Source of the DNA: Halobacteriales archaeon SW_5_70_135
GTDB taxonomy: Archaea; Halobacteriota; Halobacteria; Halobacteriales; SW-7-71-33
NCBI GenBank assembly: GCA_003022865.1
Contig: PXSK01000021.1
Span: 1,620 to 65,619, forward strand
DNA length: 64,000 nucleotides
Reading direction: 5' to 3'
Position numbers and translations under genes: made by a program. Positions 50,890-60,892 of the stretch are shown here, one piece after another. The number at the start of each line of letters is the position of its first letter. Position 1 is the first letter of the stretch. The notes under the pieces are model-generated. The model ran no database searches, was not told the DNA's origin, and saw only the letters and a program-made list of their open reading frames with translations.

Positions 50890-51999
50890 ATGGACGACAT
50901 CGACGTCGAGCCCGTCGACGCGGTGGAGCCGACCGAGGGGGGTGAGGAGCGGGCCGGGTCGACGGTCGAGCCCGAGATCGAGTACGCGACGCCGTCACCG
51001 GAGTACGTACTGTACGGTGGCAAGGGCGGCGTCGGCAAGACGACGATGGCGGCGGCGACCGGGCTCGCCGGCGCCGCCCAGGGGACGCGAACGCTCGTCG
51101 TCTCGACGGACCCCGCCCACTCGCTGTCGGACGTTTACGACGTCGAGGTGCCATCGGAGCCGACCCGACTGCGCGACGACGTCCCGCTGTACGGCGTCGA
51201 GATCGACCCCGACGAGGCGGTGGACGAGGCGGAGACGGCTGTCTTCTCGGGCGAGGGGTCACCGCTCGGCGGGCTGGCCGAGGGGCTCGGCGAGGAGGCC
51301 GACCCGCTCGCGGGCGGGATGCCCGGCGCGGACGAGGCCGCCGCCGTCCAGCAGCTGCTCTACCTGCTCGACGACGAGCGCTTCGACCGCGTGGTCGTCG
51401 ACACGGCGCCGACGGGACACACCCTGCGGCTGCTGGAACTGCCGGACGTGATGGACTCGATGGTGGGGCGACTGCTGCGGCTGCGCGAGCGACTGGACGG
51501 GATGCTCGGCGGTCTCGGCGGGCTGTTCGGCGACGACGACGAGGACGTGAATAAGGAGGAGCGAATGGACGACCTGCGGGCGGTGAGCGAGCGCATCGAG
51601 CGGCTGCGGACGACGCTGCGGGACCCGGCACGGACGGACTTCCGGGTGGTGATGGTGCCCGAGACGATGAGCGTCGCCGAGAGCGAGCGCCTGCTGGCCC
51701 GGCTCTCGGAGCACGAGATCCCCGTCGGCACCGTCGTCGTCAACCGGGTGATGGAGGACCTCGCCGACGTCGTCGACCCGGCGGACGTGGAGGCGCTCCG
51801 GGCGGCCGACGTCGACCTCGAAGCCGTCAGCCCCGACCTCGACGACTGTGCGTTCTGCCAGCGACGCTGGTCGGTCCAGCAGTCCGCCCTGGGGCGCGCA
51901 CAGGAAGTCTTCCGGAACCACGAGGTGAGACGGGTGCCGCTGTTCGCCGACGAGCCGCGGGGGAGAGGGCTGTGGGTCGTGGCCGCCTGTCTGGCCTGA
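50890..51999 (+). CDS. ArsA/Get3-family ATPase
   Basis: VLYGGKGGVGKTTMAAATGLAGA, VSTDPAHSLSDVY, VVDTAPTGHTLRLLELP, CAFCQRRW. Confidence 0.95.
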   Translation: MDDIDVEPVDAVEPTEGGEERAGSTVEPEIEYATPSPEYVLYGGKGGVGKTTMAAATGLAGAAQGTRTLVVSTDPAHSLSDVYDVEVPSEPTRLRDDVPLYGVEIDPDEAVDEAETAVFSGEGSPLGGLAEGLGEEADPLAGGMPGADEAAAVQQLLYLLDDERFDRVVVDTAPTGHTLRLLELPDVMDSMVGRLLRLRERLDGMLGGLGGLFGDDDEDVNKEERMDDLRAVSERIERLRTTLRDPARTDFRVVMVPETMSVAESERLLARLSEHEIPVGTVVVNRVMEDLADVVDPADVEALRAADVDLEAVSPDLDDCAFCQRRWSVQQSALGRAQEVFRNHEVRRVPLFADEPRGRGLWVVAACLA

Positions 52000-52093
52000 C
52001 CCCGATCGCGCGGTCGGGTCGACGTCCGCCGCTCGCCCGCTGACGGCCGTCGCACCCGGGACGCGACGACCGCACGTGACGGAACGGCGCGTC

Positions 52094-52990
52094 TCAGTCG
52101 GTGAGCCGGCCGAGCAGTCCGTAGAGGGCGTCGCGCGCCCCGGCGGGGAAGTGTCGCGCGAGGGTGGCGAGACGGGCGAGGCGGCCGACGGGGTAGCGGG
52201 CGGGCGGGTCGGCACAGGTGGCGGCGTCGGCGACGGCGTCGGCGACCGCCTCGGGCTCGACGCCGAGCGGCAGGCCGCCGACCCGCTGTGTGTCGTCGTA
52301 GAAGCGGTAGAAGGTGCCGTACGCCTCCGTCCGGTCGACGGCCTCGCGCTCGCGCTCGGCGCGGTCGGCGAACGCCGTCTTCACCGGGCCGGGTTCGACG
52401 AGCACTACCTCGACGTCGAACTCCTCGACCTCGGCCCGAAGCGCGTCGGTCATCGCCTCCTTCGCCGCCTCGGCCCCGGAGTAGACGCCGCCGCCCGGGA
52501 ACGACACCAGTCCCGCGGCGCTCGATACCGTCACGATCCGCCCCTCGGACTCGCGGACGTGGGGCAGAGCGGCGCGCACGAGCCGGTGGGGGCCGAACAC
52601 GTTCACGTCGAACTGTCTGCGGACGCGAGCGACGGGCACGTCCTCGATCGGGCCGAGCTGTGCGTAGCCGGCGACGTTCACCAGCAGGTCGAGACCGCCG
52701 GTCTCGTCGACGACGCGCTCGACGGCGGCGCCGGTCTCGCGGGCGTCGGTCACGTCGACCGCCGCGGTCTCGATACCCTCGTCGGCGAGGTCGGCGACGT
52801 CCGCCGTGTCGCGGGCGGCCGCGTACACCCGGAACCCCTCGCGGTCCAGGGTGCGTGCCGTCGCCCGGCCGATCCCCGAGGAACAGCCCGTCACAAGCGC
52901 CGTGTCCCGCACCGCGACACCCGAGACGCCGCCCTCCGCCGGGCGACTCGCCGTGGTACCGCCGTCGGGCACGCGCTCGTCGTCGGTCAT
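52094..52990 (-). CDS. SDR family oxidoreductase
   Basis: ALVTGCSSGIGRATARTL, VNVAGYAQLG, IVTVSSAAGLVSFPGGGVYSGAEAAKEAM. Confidence 0.92.
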   Translation of the reverse strand: MTDDERVPDGGTTASRPAEGGVSGVAVRDTALVTGCSSGIGRATARTLDREGFRVYAAARDTADVADLADEGIETAAVDVTDARETGAAVERVVDETGGLDLLVNVAGYAQLGPIEDVPVARVRRQFDVNVFGPHRLVRAALPHVRESEGRIVTVSSAAGLVSFPGGGVYSGAEAAKEAMTDALRAEVEEFDVEVVLVEPGPVKTAFADRAEREREAVDRTEAYGTFYRFYDDTQRVGGLPLGVEPEAVADAVADAATCADPPARYPVGRLARLATLARHFPAGARDALYGLLGRLTD

Positions 52991-53039
52991 GTCATTCCCT
53001 GCGGCGGAGGGCCACAAGTCTGTTTCCCATCCGACCCGA

Positions 53040-53846
53040 TCAGACGCGGCGCTCGACCGCGTCGGCGTGGGTGTCCGCCAGGCGGGTCGGCTCGGGCAGC
53101 TTGTAGCCGGCCGCCAACGCCAGGGCGAGGTCTGCGGCGGTTTCCGCCCCGACGCGGTGGCCCGGGCTGACGTACAGCGGGTTGACGTGGCGGTCCGGCG
53201 AGTCGTACTGACGGGTGGAGACGGCGTGGCCGACGACCTCGCCGGCCGCGGTGCCGTACTCGAACCGGTCGTCCGCCTCGACCGGGACGCACTCGCCCTC
53301 CGGGAGTCCCCCCTCGACCGATCGCCGGGGACGGCCACACAGCAGGCTCTTGGCGACGCCGACCGCCGGCCGGTCGAGAATCACTCCGAGGTGGGTCGCC
53401 AGCCCGGCCGTGCGGTAGTGGATCCGGCCGCTCCCGTCGACGGCGAGCAGGTCCGGACCGCGGTCGAGGGCCGACAGTGCCGCGAGCACCGCTTCCCCTT
53501 CGCGGAAGGCGAGCAGTCCGGGCACGTACGGCACCGCGAGGTCGACGACCGCCTCGCCGACCTCGACGACGCGACCGTCGGCGACGGCGACCGCGGCGGC
53601 CGCGGCCCGGTCGTCGCGAAAGGCGACGTCGACGCCGACGACCGTCGAACCGTCGGCGACGAGGTCCGCCCCGGCCGGCGAGCCGCCGTCGGAGTCGAGC
53701 GACAGCGGCTCCCGCAGGGCGAGCCGGTCGACCGCGAGGTCGTGGTCGTCCTCGAACACGGCGGCGTCGGCGACGGCACGCTGCAGGCGACGCATCTCCG
53801 CGGCGTCGAGGTCGGGACGGGGTAGAAAGTCGGACCGGTCGGTCAC
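53040..53846 (-). CDS. nfi: Endonuclease V
   Basis: VVGVDVAFRDDRA, VPYVPGLLAFREGEAVLAAL, LLAVDGSGRIHYRTAGLATHLGV, VAKSLLCG, NPLYVSPGHRV. Confidence 0.95.
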   Translation of the reverse strand: MTDRSDFLPRPDLDAAEMRRLQRAVADAAVFEDDHDLAVDRLALREPLSLDSDGGSPAGADLVADGSTVVGVDVAFRDDRAAAAAVAVADGRVVEVGEAVVDLAVPYVPGLLAFREGEAVLAALSALDRGPDLLAVDGSGRIHYRTAGLATHLGVILDRPAVGVAKSLLCGRPRRSVEGGLPEGECVPVEADDRFEYGTAAGEVVGHAVSTRQYDSPDRHVNPLYVSPGHRVGAETAADLALALAAGYKLPEPTRLADTHADAVERRV

Positions 53847-53847
53847 G

Positions 53848-54807
53848 TCAGAACGGGCCGCGACCGCCACCGGGACCGGGACCGCCGGGGCCGCCGCGTC
53901 GACCGCCGCCGAGCTGGAGCTGGCGGGGCATCGAGACGCGGTCCTTGACGAGCTGGCCGTAGGTGAGGCCGACGAGCAGGCCGACGAGGTGGGCGGCGTG
54001 GGCGATGCCGCCGAGGCCGAACTGCCCGCCACCGCCGCCGAGGAAGGCGATGCTGACGACGGCGTAGCCGCCAGTGATGAGCCACAGCGGCACCGGCACC
54101 GGCGGGACGAGCAGCATCACCCGGGCGTTGGGGTTGAAGACGGTCATCGTGCCGAGAACGGCGAGGGCGGCGCCGCTGGCGCCCAGTACGCCGCCGGTCG
54201 TCGGGTCGCCGACGTAGAACGCCTGGACGGCGACCTGTGCGAGGCCGGCGGCGACGCCGGCGCCGAGAAAGAGCGCGGAGAACTCCTTCGAGCCGACGTA
54301 GCGCTCGACCGACTGGCCGAAGAAGTAGACCACGATCCCGTTGCCGAGCAGGTGGAACAGTCCGGTGGGGTCGTGTGCGAAGATCGACGTGACCCAGGTC
54401 CAGACGTACTCCGGGTTGGCGGGCGACAGCACGAACAGCGCCTGGTGCAGTTCGAGGGCTCGCTCGCCGCCGACGAAGGCGGGCAGCAGCCGGAGAATGA
54501 CCTGCTGGAACATGAACGTCACCGCCATCAGGCCCAGAAAGACGAACGTCATGTTCCCCCGGACGTAGCCCCGGAGCCCGGTCCGTCCGCCCCCGACGCC
54601 GAGGTCGAGGCGGCCGGTCAGGCCGGTGTCGTCCTCGACGCCGTCGTCGAAGCCGCTGTCGAAGACGCCGTCGGGGTCGCCCCAGTCCGCCAGTCCGGCG
54701 CAGTCGTGGTTCTCCGGCAGGCGGTGTTCGGAGCAGTAGGTGCCGCTACACCCCTTGCAGTCGTACGGGAGGTCGACCCGCTCGCCACAGACGTTACACG
54801 ACGGCAT
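53848..54807 (-). CDS. Rhomboid protease with N-terminal AN1-type zinc finger
   Basis: CNVCGERVDLPYDCKGCSGTYCSEHRLPENHDC; FHLLGNGIVVYFFGQ, GVLGASGAALAVLG, HAAHLVGLLVGL. Confidence 0.93.
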   Translation of the reverse strand: MPSCNVCGERVDLPYDCKGCSGTYCSEHRLPENHDCAGLADWGDPDGVFDSGFDDGVEDDTGLTGRLDLGVGGGRTGLRGYVRGNMTFVFLGLMAVTFMFQQVILRLLPAFVGGERALELHQALFVLSPANPEYVWTWVTSIFAHDPTGLFHLLGNGIVVYFFGQSVERYVGSKEFSALFLGAGVAAGLAQVAVQAFYVGDPTTGGVLGASGAALAVLGTMTVFNPNARVMLLVPPVPVPLWLITGGYAVVSIAFLGGGGGQFGLGGIAHAAHLVGLLVGLTYGQLVKDRVSMPRQLQLGGGRRGGPGGPGPGGGRGPF

Positions 54808-55032
54808 TCACCCCGGCTTTGGGATCGCGACAAAAGGGGCTTTGGGTCGCGACCACCGGTCACCGCTGTGGGTGGGCGTCGACGTCGGCGGAGCGCCGGA
54901 GTCACGCCCGCGCCGGCACCGCCGTCGCCGAGCGGTATCGAGCCCAGACGACGCGGAACCGGGCGATCGATCCCCACGCCGTCGTCGGCGGCGGTGGGAC
55001 GGCTTTTTGCCCGCGGCGCACCAGGGGTGGGT

Positions 55033-55497
55033 GTGCAGGAGTACGAGCGCAAGCGGCTGCTCGAACGGATCGAGCGGGAGGGCGCGACCGTCGGGGCGAC
55101 GATCCCGGAGACGATCGAGGTGCAGGGCGAGACGGTCGACCTGCGGGAGTTCGTCTTCGAGGTGAAACGCCGCGAGACGGTGTCGGCCGGCGAGCGCGAG
55201 CGGGTCGAGCGGGCGAACCGCAACCTGCGACGCGAGCGCCTGCAGCGCAGGCAGCGCGTCGAGGACGGCGACATCACCCCCGAGGAGGGCGAGCGTCTCG
55301 TCGAGTCGATCGTCGGGATCGACCGCGCGCTGAACGCCCTGGAGTCCCTCGGGACGACCGACATCGAGGCCGAGGAGCGGGCGAAGGAGACTGCCGACCG
55401 CAAGCGCTGGGTGCGCTTCCTGCAGCAGGCGCTCGGCAACGACGACGCCGGCCGGGGACCCGGACCCGGGCGCGGTAGAGGGGGTGACCGCCCGTGA
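55033..55497 (+). CDS. Conserved haloarchaeal protein (DUF5788-like)
   Basis: VQEYERKRLLERIEREGATVGATIPETIEVQGETVDLREFVFEVKRRETV; overlaps polX. Confidence 0.75.
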   Translation: MQEYERKRLLERIEREGATVGATIPETIEVQGETVDLREFVFEVKRRETVSAGERERVERANRNLRRERLQRRQRVEDGDITPEEGERLVESIVGIDRALNALESLGTTDIEAEERAKETADRKRWVRFLQQALGNDDAGRGPGPGRGRGGDRP

Positions 55498-57275
55498 CCA
55501 CGAACGACGAGGTCGCCGAGCAGTTCGAGCGGATGGCCGACCTGCTGGAGGCACAGGACGTGGCGTACAAGCCCCGTGCCTACCGGCGTGCGGCGGAGTC
55601 GCTGCGCTCGCACCCGACCTCGGTCGCCCGGCTCGTCCGCGACGATCCCGACGCCCTGGAGGAGATCGAGGGCGTCGGCGACTCGATCGCCGCGAAGGTG
55701 ACCGAGTTCGTCGAGGAGGGGGCGGTCGGCGAACTCGCCGAGCTGCGCGAGGGGACGCCCGTCGACATGGCGGCGCTGACCCGCGTCGAGGGCGTCGGTC
55801 CGAAGACCGTCGGCCGGCTGTACGAGGCACTCGGGGTCGAGACCCTGGCGGACCTCGAACGGGCCGCCCGGGAGGGCGAGATACGCGAGGTGTCCGGCTT
55901 CGGGGCGAAGACCGAGGAGAACGTCCTCGACTCGGTGGCGTTCGCCCGCCGAGCCGGCGGCCGCACGCGGCTCGGGGAGGTGCGCCCGGCCGCCGACCGC
56001 GTACTCGACGCGCTCCGGGAGCACGAGGCGGTCGAACGCTGTGACGTGGCGGGGTCGATCCGCCGCTGGGCGCCGACGGTCGGCGACGTCGACGTGCTCG
56101 TCGCCAGCGACGACCCCGAGGCGGCCGTGACGGCGTTCGTCGGTCTGTCGAGTGTGGTCGACGTGATCGAGTCCGGCGAGAGGAAAGCCGCCGTCCGCGT
56201 GGACACGGCGGGCGACACCGCGGCGGACACGCGCGTCGACCTGCGGGTGGTCGCCCCGCGGGAGTTCGGCGCCGCCCTCCAGTACTTCACCGGCAGCAAG
56301 GAACACAACGTCCGCCTGCGGACGTACGCCCTCGAACGGGACGTAAGCCTCAACGAGTACGGCGCCTTCGACGTGAGCGACCTCGACGACGCCGGCGGCG
56401 AGGACGCCGAGAGCGTCCGCGAGCGCGGCGAGCGGGTCGCCGGCGAGACCGAGGCGGGAATGTACGAGGCGCTCGACCTGCCGCCGGTGCCGCCGGAGCT
56501 GCGCGAGGACCGCGGCGAGACCGCCGCCGCCGCCGCGGGCGAGCTGCCCGACCTCGTCACCGAGGCGGCGGTCCGCGGCGACCTCCACGCGCACACGGCA
56601 CACTCGGACGGCGACCTCTCCGTCGCGGAGACGGTCGCCGCGGCCGCGGAGTTCGGCCACGACTACCTGGCGATCACGGACCACGCCGACGGGCCGGGCG
56701 TCCCCGCCGGCGTCGGCCTCTCCGACGACGAACTCCGCTCGCTGGCGGCGGAGGTGCGCGAGGTCGCCGACGACGCCCCGATCGAGGTGTTCGCCGGCGT
56801 CGAGGCCAACGTCGACGTCGACGGCGACCTCGACGTGGCGGACGGCCTGCTGGCGGACCTCGACGTAGTCGTCGCCTCGCCACACAGCGGTCTCGGCGGC
56901 ACCGACGACGCCACCGACCGGCTAGTCCGGGCGGTCGAACACCCCGCCGTGGACGTGCTCGGCCACCCGACGGGGCGGCTGCTGGCCGAGCGCTCCGGGC
57001 TGTCGATCGACCCCGAACGGCTCGGCGCCGCCGCCGCAGAGCACGGCGTCGCCCTGGAGGTGAACGCCAATCCCGCACGGCTCGACCTCGGCGGCGGCGC
57101 AGTGACGGCCGCCGTCGAGGCCGGGGCGACGATCGCCGTCGACACCGACGCCCACCGGCCGGCGGAGTTCGACAACCTCCGCTACGGCGTCCACACCGCC
57201 CGGCGGGGCTGGGCCGAGACCGACGACGTGCTCAACACCCGCTCGCCGGAGAGACTGCGGTCGTTTCTCGGCTGA
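55494..57275 (+). CDS. polX: DNA polymerase X family with PHP domain
   Basis: HhH GVGPKTVGRLYEALGVETL; GDVDVLVASDD; RGDLHAHTAHSDGDLSVAETVAAA; DTDAHRPAEFDNL. Confidence 0.95.
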   Translation: MTTNDEVAEQFERMADLLEAQDVAYKPRAYRRAAESLRSHPTSVARLVRDDPDALEEIEGVGDSIAAKVTEFVEEGAVGELAELREGTPVDMAALTRVEGVGPKTVGRLYEALGVETLADLERAAREGEIREVSGFGAKTEENVLDSVAFARRAGGRTRLGEVRPAADRVLDALREHEAVERCDVAGSIRRWAPTVGDVDVLVASDDPEAAVTAFVGLSSVVDVIESGERKAAVRVDTAGDTAADTRVDLRVVAPREFGAALQYFTGSKEHNVRLRTYALERDVSLNEYGAFDVSDLDDAGGEDAESVRERGERVAGETEAGMYEALDLPPVPPELREDRGETAAAAAGELPDLVTEAAVRGDLHAHTAHSDGDLSVAETVAAAAEFGHDYLAITDHADGPGVPAGVGLSDDELRSLAAEVREVADDAPIEVFAGVEANVDVDGDLDVADGLLADLDVVVASPHSGLGGTDDATDRLVRAVEHPAVDVLGHPTGRLLAERSGLSIDPERLGAAAAEHGVALEVNANPARLDLGGGAVTAAVEAGATIAVDTDAHRPAEFDNLRYGVHTARRGWAETDDVLNTRSPERLRSFLG

Positions 57276-57292
57276 GGCGACCGCGGCGGGCC

Positions 57293-57760
57293 GTGACCCA
57301 CCCAAGCTTCTGTTTGCCGGCGGTTCCAGCCACTGTATGGTACGGCCCGGAGCGCACTCGGGCGGCGGTTGAGGCCGACGACGCGGTCGTGCTCGTCGCC
57401 CCGGCCGACGGCGACGACGACGGGGCGGCGGACGGCACCGTCGTCGGCTTCGCCCACGCCGTCGTCGGCCCCAGGGCGGACGAAGCGACAGTCCTCCGGG
57501 TGTACGTCCGCCCCGACGTGCGACGGACCGACCTGGGGACGCGTCCGGTCGAGGCGACGCTGGAGCGCCTGCGAGCCCGGGCCCGGGTCCGGGACGTGAC
57601 CGACGTCGAGGCGACGGTACTCGACGCGAACGACACGGGGCCGCGTTCTACCGCAGTCTCGGCTTCGAGCACGACCGCACCGAGGAGACCGTGATCGCCG
57701 GCGATCACGGGAAACACCCCGGGGCGGTCTACGTCTACGTCGACGCCGAGGACGGCTGAG
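57293..57760 (+). pseudogene. GNAT acetyltransferase, frameshifted
   Basis: VLRVYVRPDVRRTDLGTRPVEATLERLRARARV...VLDANDTG then +1 frame AAFYRSLGFEHDRTEETVIAGDHGKHPGAVYVYVDAEDG*; consistent with 1-nt loss in a G run near 57640. Confidence 0.65.
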
Positions 57761-57766
57761 CCGCCG

Positions 57767-58894
57767 TCACTCCAGTTCCTCGACTATCTCCTCGACGTCG
57801 GCCTCACCCTCTCCGGGCTCGCCGCCCATGCCACCCATCATGCCGCCCATACCGCCCATCATACCGCCCATGCCGCCCTCGATCGTCTCCTGGACGATCA
57901 CGCGGTCGAGGTCGAGCTGTTGTATGATCTGCTGGGCGACCTGCTGTTTCGAGAACATCCACTGCTGGTTCATCGTCAGCTGCGGCGTCGCCTCGACGTA
58001 CAGCGTCTCCTTCTCGACGGTCTCGGTCTCCGTGCGCGGCTCCGGTGGGTCCTCCTCGTCGGCGTCCGCTTCCTCGACCGCCTCGTCGTCGGCGTCCTCC
58101 TCGCCGGCGTCGGCATCGGCCTCCTCGTCGTCGCCCTCGTCGGGCGTGACGACGACCTCCTCCTCGACCTCGTCGGTCTCGATCCACATCTCCGGCTCCA
58201 TGTCCATGTACATCGAGAACAGCCCCTTCGCGCGCTCGACGCGGTCCTCGACGACGTCCAGTACCTCGTAGTCGTACTCGACGTCCTCGCCGGCGAGGGG
58301 GTGGTTGAAGTCGACGCGAGCGCGACCGCCGATGACGGTCTCGACGAAGCCCTGGTCGCCGTCGATCTGGACGTTCGCGCCGGGGTAGCGGTCGTCCTCG
58401 GGGATCTTCTCGACGCTTATCGTGCGCACCTCGTCGGCGTCGTGCTCGCCGAAGGCCGCCGCCGCCGGCACCGTCACTGTGGCCGTGTCGCCGACCTCGC
58501 GACCGACGACGTCGTCCTCGACGGGGTCGAACAGCCCGCCCTCGCCGAGGACGACCACTCGCGGGCCGAAGGACTGACCTTCCGTGTCGATCCCCTCCTC
58601 CTCGGCGACGGCCTCGTCGGTCGTGTCGACCAGCTGGTCGCTCTCGACGGTGCGGGCCGTGTACGCCAGCCGGACGAAGTCGTCGCGCTGGAGCCCCGTC
58701 TCGGACTCGTCGTCGGCCGTCCCGGCGTCCTCGCTCCCGTGGTCGTGGTCCTCGCCCTCGTGGTCGTGGTCCTCAGCGTCGTGATCGTGATCGTGATCCT
58801 CGGCGTCGTGGTCGCCGTCCTCGCCCTCATGATCGTGATCGTGACCGTGACCGTGGTCGTGGTCCTCGGCGTCGTCGCCGTCCTCGTCTGTCAT
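57767..58894 (-). CDS. FKBP-type (SlyD-like) peptidyl-prolyl isomerase with His/Asp-rich N-tail and Gly-Met C-tail
   Basis: HDHGHGHDHDHEGEDGDHDAEDHDHDHDAEDHDH; FVRLAYTARTVESDQLVDTT; VDFNHPLAGEDVEYDYEVLDV; GGMGGMMGGMGGMMGGMGG. Confidence 0.92.
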   Translation of the reverse strand: MTDEDGDDAEDHDHGHGHDHDHEGEDGDHDAEDHDHDHDAEDHDHEGEDHDHGSEDAGTADDESETGLQRDDFVRLAYTARTVESDQLVDTTDEAVAEEEGIDTEGQSFGPRVVVLGEGGLFDPVEDDVVGREVGDTATVTVPAAAAFGEHDADEVRTISVEKIPEDDRYPGANVQIDGDQGFVETVIGGRARVDFNHPLAGEDVEYDYEVLDVVEDRVERAKGLFSMYMDMEPEMWIETDEVEEEVVVTPDEGDDEEADADAGEEDADDEAVEEADADEEDPPEPRTETETVEKETLYVEATPQLTMNQQWMFSKQQVAQQIIQQLDLDRVIVQETIEGGMGGMMGGMGGMMGGMGGEPGEGEADVEEIVEELE

Positions 58895-58981
58895 GGGCGC
58901 TCCTACCGGGTCAGGGGTAAAAGGATGTGCGTTTCGCCGGCCGACCGACAGCGGTTTGCCCGCCGGCGACGGCCGTCCGGT

Positions 58982-59536
58982 ATGTACGAGGTCGAGCTGA
59001 AGGTGCGAGCCGACCACGGGGGGGTCCGCGAGCGGCTCGGAGAGGCGGACGCCGAGCGCGAGCGGGCGGTCCGGCAGGTCGACACCTACTACGACGCCCC
59101 CGACCGCTCGTTCGCCGAGACCGACGAGGCACTCCGGATCCGCCGACAGACGCCGCTCGAGGGCGGCGGGGAGACGGTCGAACTCACCTACAAAGGACCG
59201 AAGGTCGACGACGCCTCGAAGACCCGCGAGGAACACGAGACGGGGGTCGCGGACGGCGACGCCGCCGCCGCCGTCCTCCGGGGGCTGGGGTACGAGGCGG
59301 CCGCGACCGTCCGCAAGGAGCGCGAACGCTACGCCGTCGGCGAGGACCACGTCACGCTCGACCGGGTGGCGGGTCTCGACACGTTCGTCGAGGTCGAGAC
59401 CGAGGTCGAGCGGGGGTCGGCGGTGCCCGCGGCCCGGGACCGACTCACGGACCTGTTGGAGCGGCTCGGCCTCGACCCGGCGACGGGCATTCGCACCTCG
59501 TATCTCGGACTCCTGCTCGAAGATTCTCGGGAGTAA
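58982..59536 (+). CDS. Class IV adenylate cyclase/CYTH domain protein
   Basis: MYEVELKVRADH, QVDTYYDAPDRSFAETDEALRIRRQ, TYKGPKVD, RYAVGEDHVTLDRVAGLDTFVEVETEV. Confidence 0.9.
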   Translation: MYEVELKVRADHGGVRERLGEADAERERAVRQVDTYYDAPDRSFAETDEALRIRRQTPLEGGGETVELTYKGPKVDDASKTREEHETGVADGDAAAAVLRGLGYEAAATVRKERERYAVGEDHVTLDRVAGLDTFVEVETEVERGSAVPAARDRLTDLLERLGLDPATGIRTSYLGLLLEDSRE

Positions 59537-59596
59537 TACGAGTCGGGGATTCTGTTTCCGCAAGTTATAGAACCGACCCCCGGGTACGGCGGAGCG

Positions 59597-60784
59597 ATGA
59601 CCGAGCGGAACGTGCGGGTCCACGACGCCGCGGGGCCCGCAGTCGAGGACCAGGAGATCGAGATCGTCGAACGAAAGGGGGTCGGCCACCCGGACTCAAT
59701 CTGTGACGGCGTCGCGGAGGCGGCCTCGCGGGCGCTGGCCCGCACCTACCGGGAGCGCGTAGGTCGGTATCTCCACTTCAACACCGACGAGGCGCAGTTG
59801 GTAGCCGGCGAGTCCGCGCCGGCCTTCGGCGGCGGCGACGTGATCGAGCCGATCTATCTCGTGCTCGTCGGCCGCGCGACGAAGGCGTACGAGGGCACGC
59901 GCATCCCGACCGAGACCGTCGCCCTGGAGGCCGCCCGGGAGTACCTCGCCGAGCACGTCCCCCGGCTGGAGTTCGGCCGCGACGTCGTCGTCGACGTGAA
60001 GTTCGGCGAGGGGTCGGGCGACCTGCAGGGCGTGTTCGGCCGCGAGGGCGTGCCGATGGCGAACGACACCTCCTTCGGCGTCGGACACGCGCCGTACTCG
60101 GAGACCGAGCGGGTGGTCCTGGAGACGGAGCGACGGGTCAACCGGGAGTTCAACGCCGTCGGCCCCGACGTGAAGGTAATGGGCAAGCGGGAGGGCGACC
60201 ACCTCGACCTGACCGTCGCCGCCGCCGTCGTCGACGCGTTCGTCGACGACCTGGACGGCTACCGCGCCGTGGTCGAGGACGTCGAGGCGTTCGTCCGCGG
60301 CGTCGCCGCCGAGCACACCGACCGTTCCGTCGAGGTGTACGTCAACACCGCCGACGACTACGACGCCGGGTCGGTGTACCTCACCGTCACCGGAACGAGC
60401 GCCGAGCAGGGCGACGACGGCTCCGTCGGCCGCGGCAACCGCGTCAGCGGGCTGATCACCCCGAACCGGTCGATGTCGATAGAGGCCACCAGCGGTAAGA
60501 ACCCCGTCAACCACATCGGCAAGATCTACAACCTGCTGGCCACCGAGACCGCCCACGCCGTCGTCGAGGAGGTCGACGGTATCCGCGACCTGCGGGTGCG
60601 ACTGCTCTCGCAGATCGGCCGCCCGATCGACCGGCCACACGTCGCCGACGCCCACGTCGTCACCGAGGAGGGCGTCGCCGTCGGCGACGTCGCTCCCGAA
60701 ATCGAGACCATCGTCGACCGCGAACTCGCCGACGTCACGTCGATCACGGACGGCGTCATCGCCGGCGACTTGAGTACCTTCTGA
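59597..60784 (+). CDS. mat: Archaeal methionine adenosyltransferase
   Basis: [79 protein letters not shown]. Confidence 0.96.
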   Translation: MTERNVRVHDAAGPAVEDQEIEIVERKGVGHPDSICDGVAEAASRALARTYRERVGRYLHFNTDEAQLVAGESAPAFGGGDVIEPIYLVLVGRATKAYEGTRIPTETVALEAAREYLAEHVPRLEFGRDVVVDVKFGEGSGDLQGVFGREGVPMANDTSFGVGHAPYSETERVVLETERRVNREFNAVGPDVKVMGKREGDHLDLTVAAAVVDAFVDDLDGYRAVVEDVEAFVRGVAAEHTDRSVEVYVNTADDYDAGSVYLTVTGTSAEQGDDGSVGRGNRVSGLITPNRSMSIEATSGKNPVNHIGKIYNLLATETAHAVVEEVDGIRDLRVRLLSQIGRPIDRPHVADAHVVTEEGVAVGDVAPEIETIVDRELADVTSITDGVIAGDLSTF

Positions 60785-60892
60785 CCCCGGCGGCCGCGGC
60801 CGTCACGGGCGTCGCGGGCGGACCGGCGCCGGGTCGGTCGACCGTCCGACGCCGTCGAAACGCTTAGCCGCCGCCGCTCCCGACTCGGGGGT

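Noticed and set aside
54618-56885. 755-aa minus-strand ORF opposite PolX and DUF5788
   Set aside because: Antisense of well-supported genes; His/Arg/Val-rich shadow composition
58474-58830. Thr/Arg-rich minus ORF
   Set aside because: Frame artefact of the His/Asp-rich FKBP N-terminus
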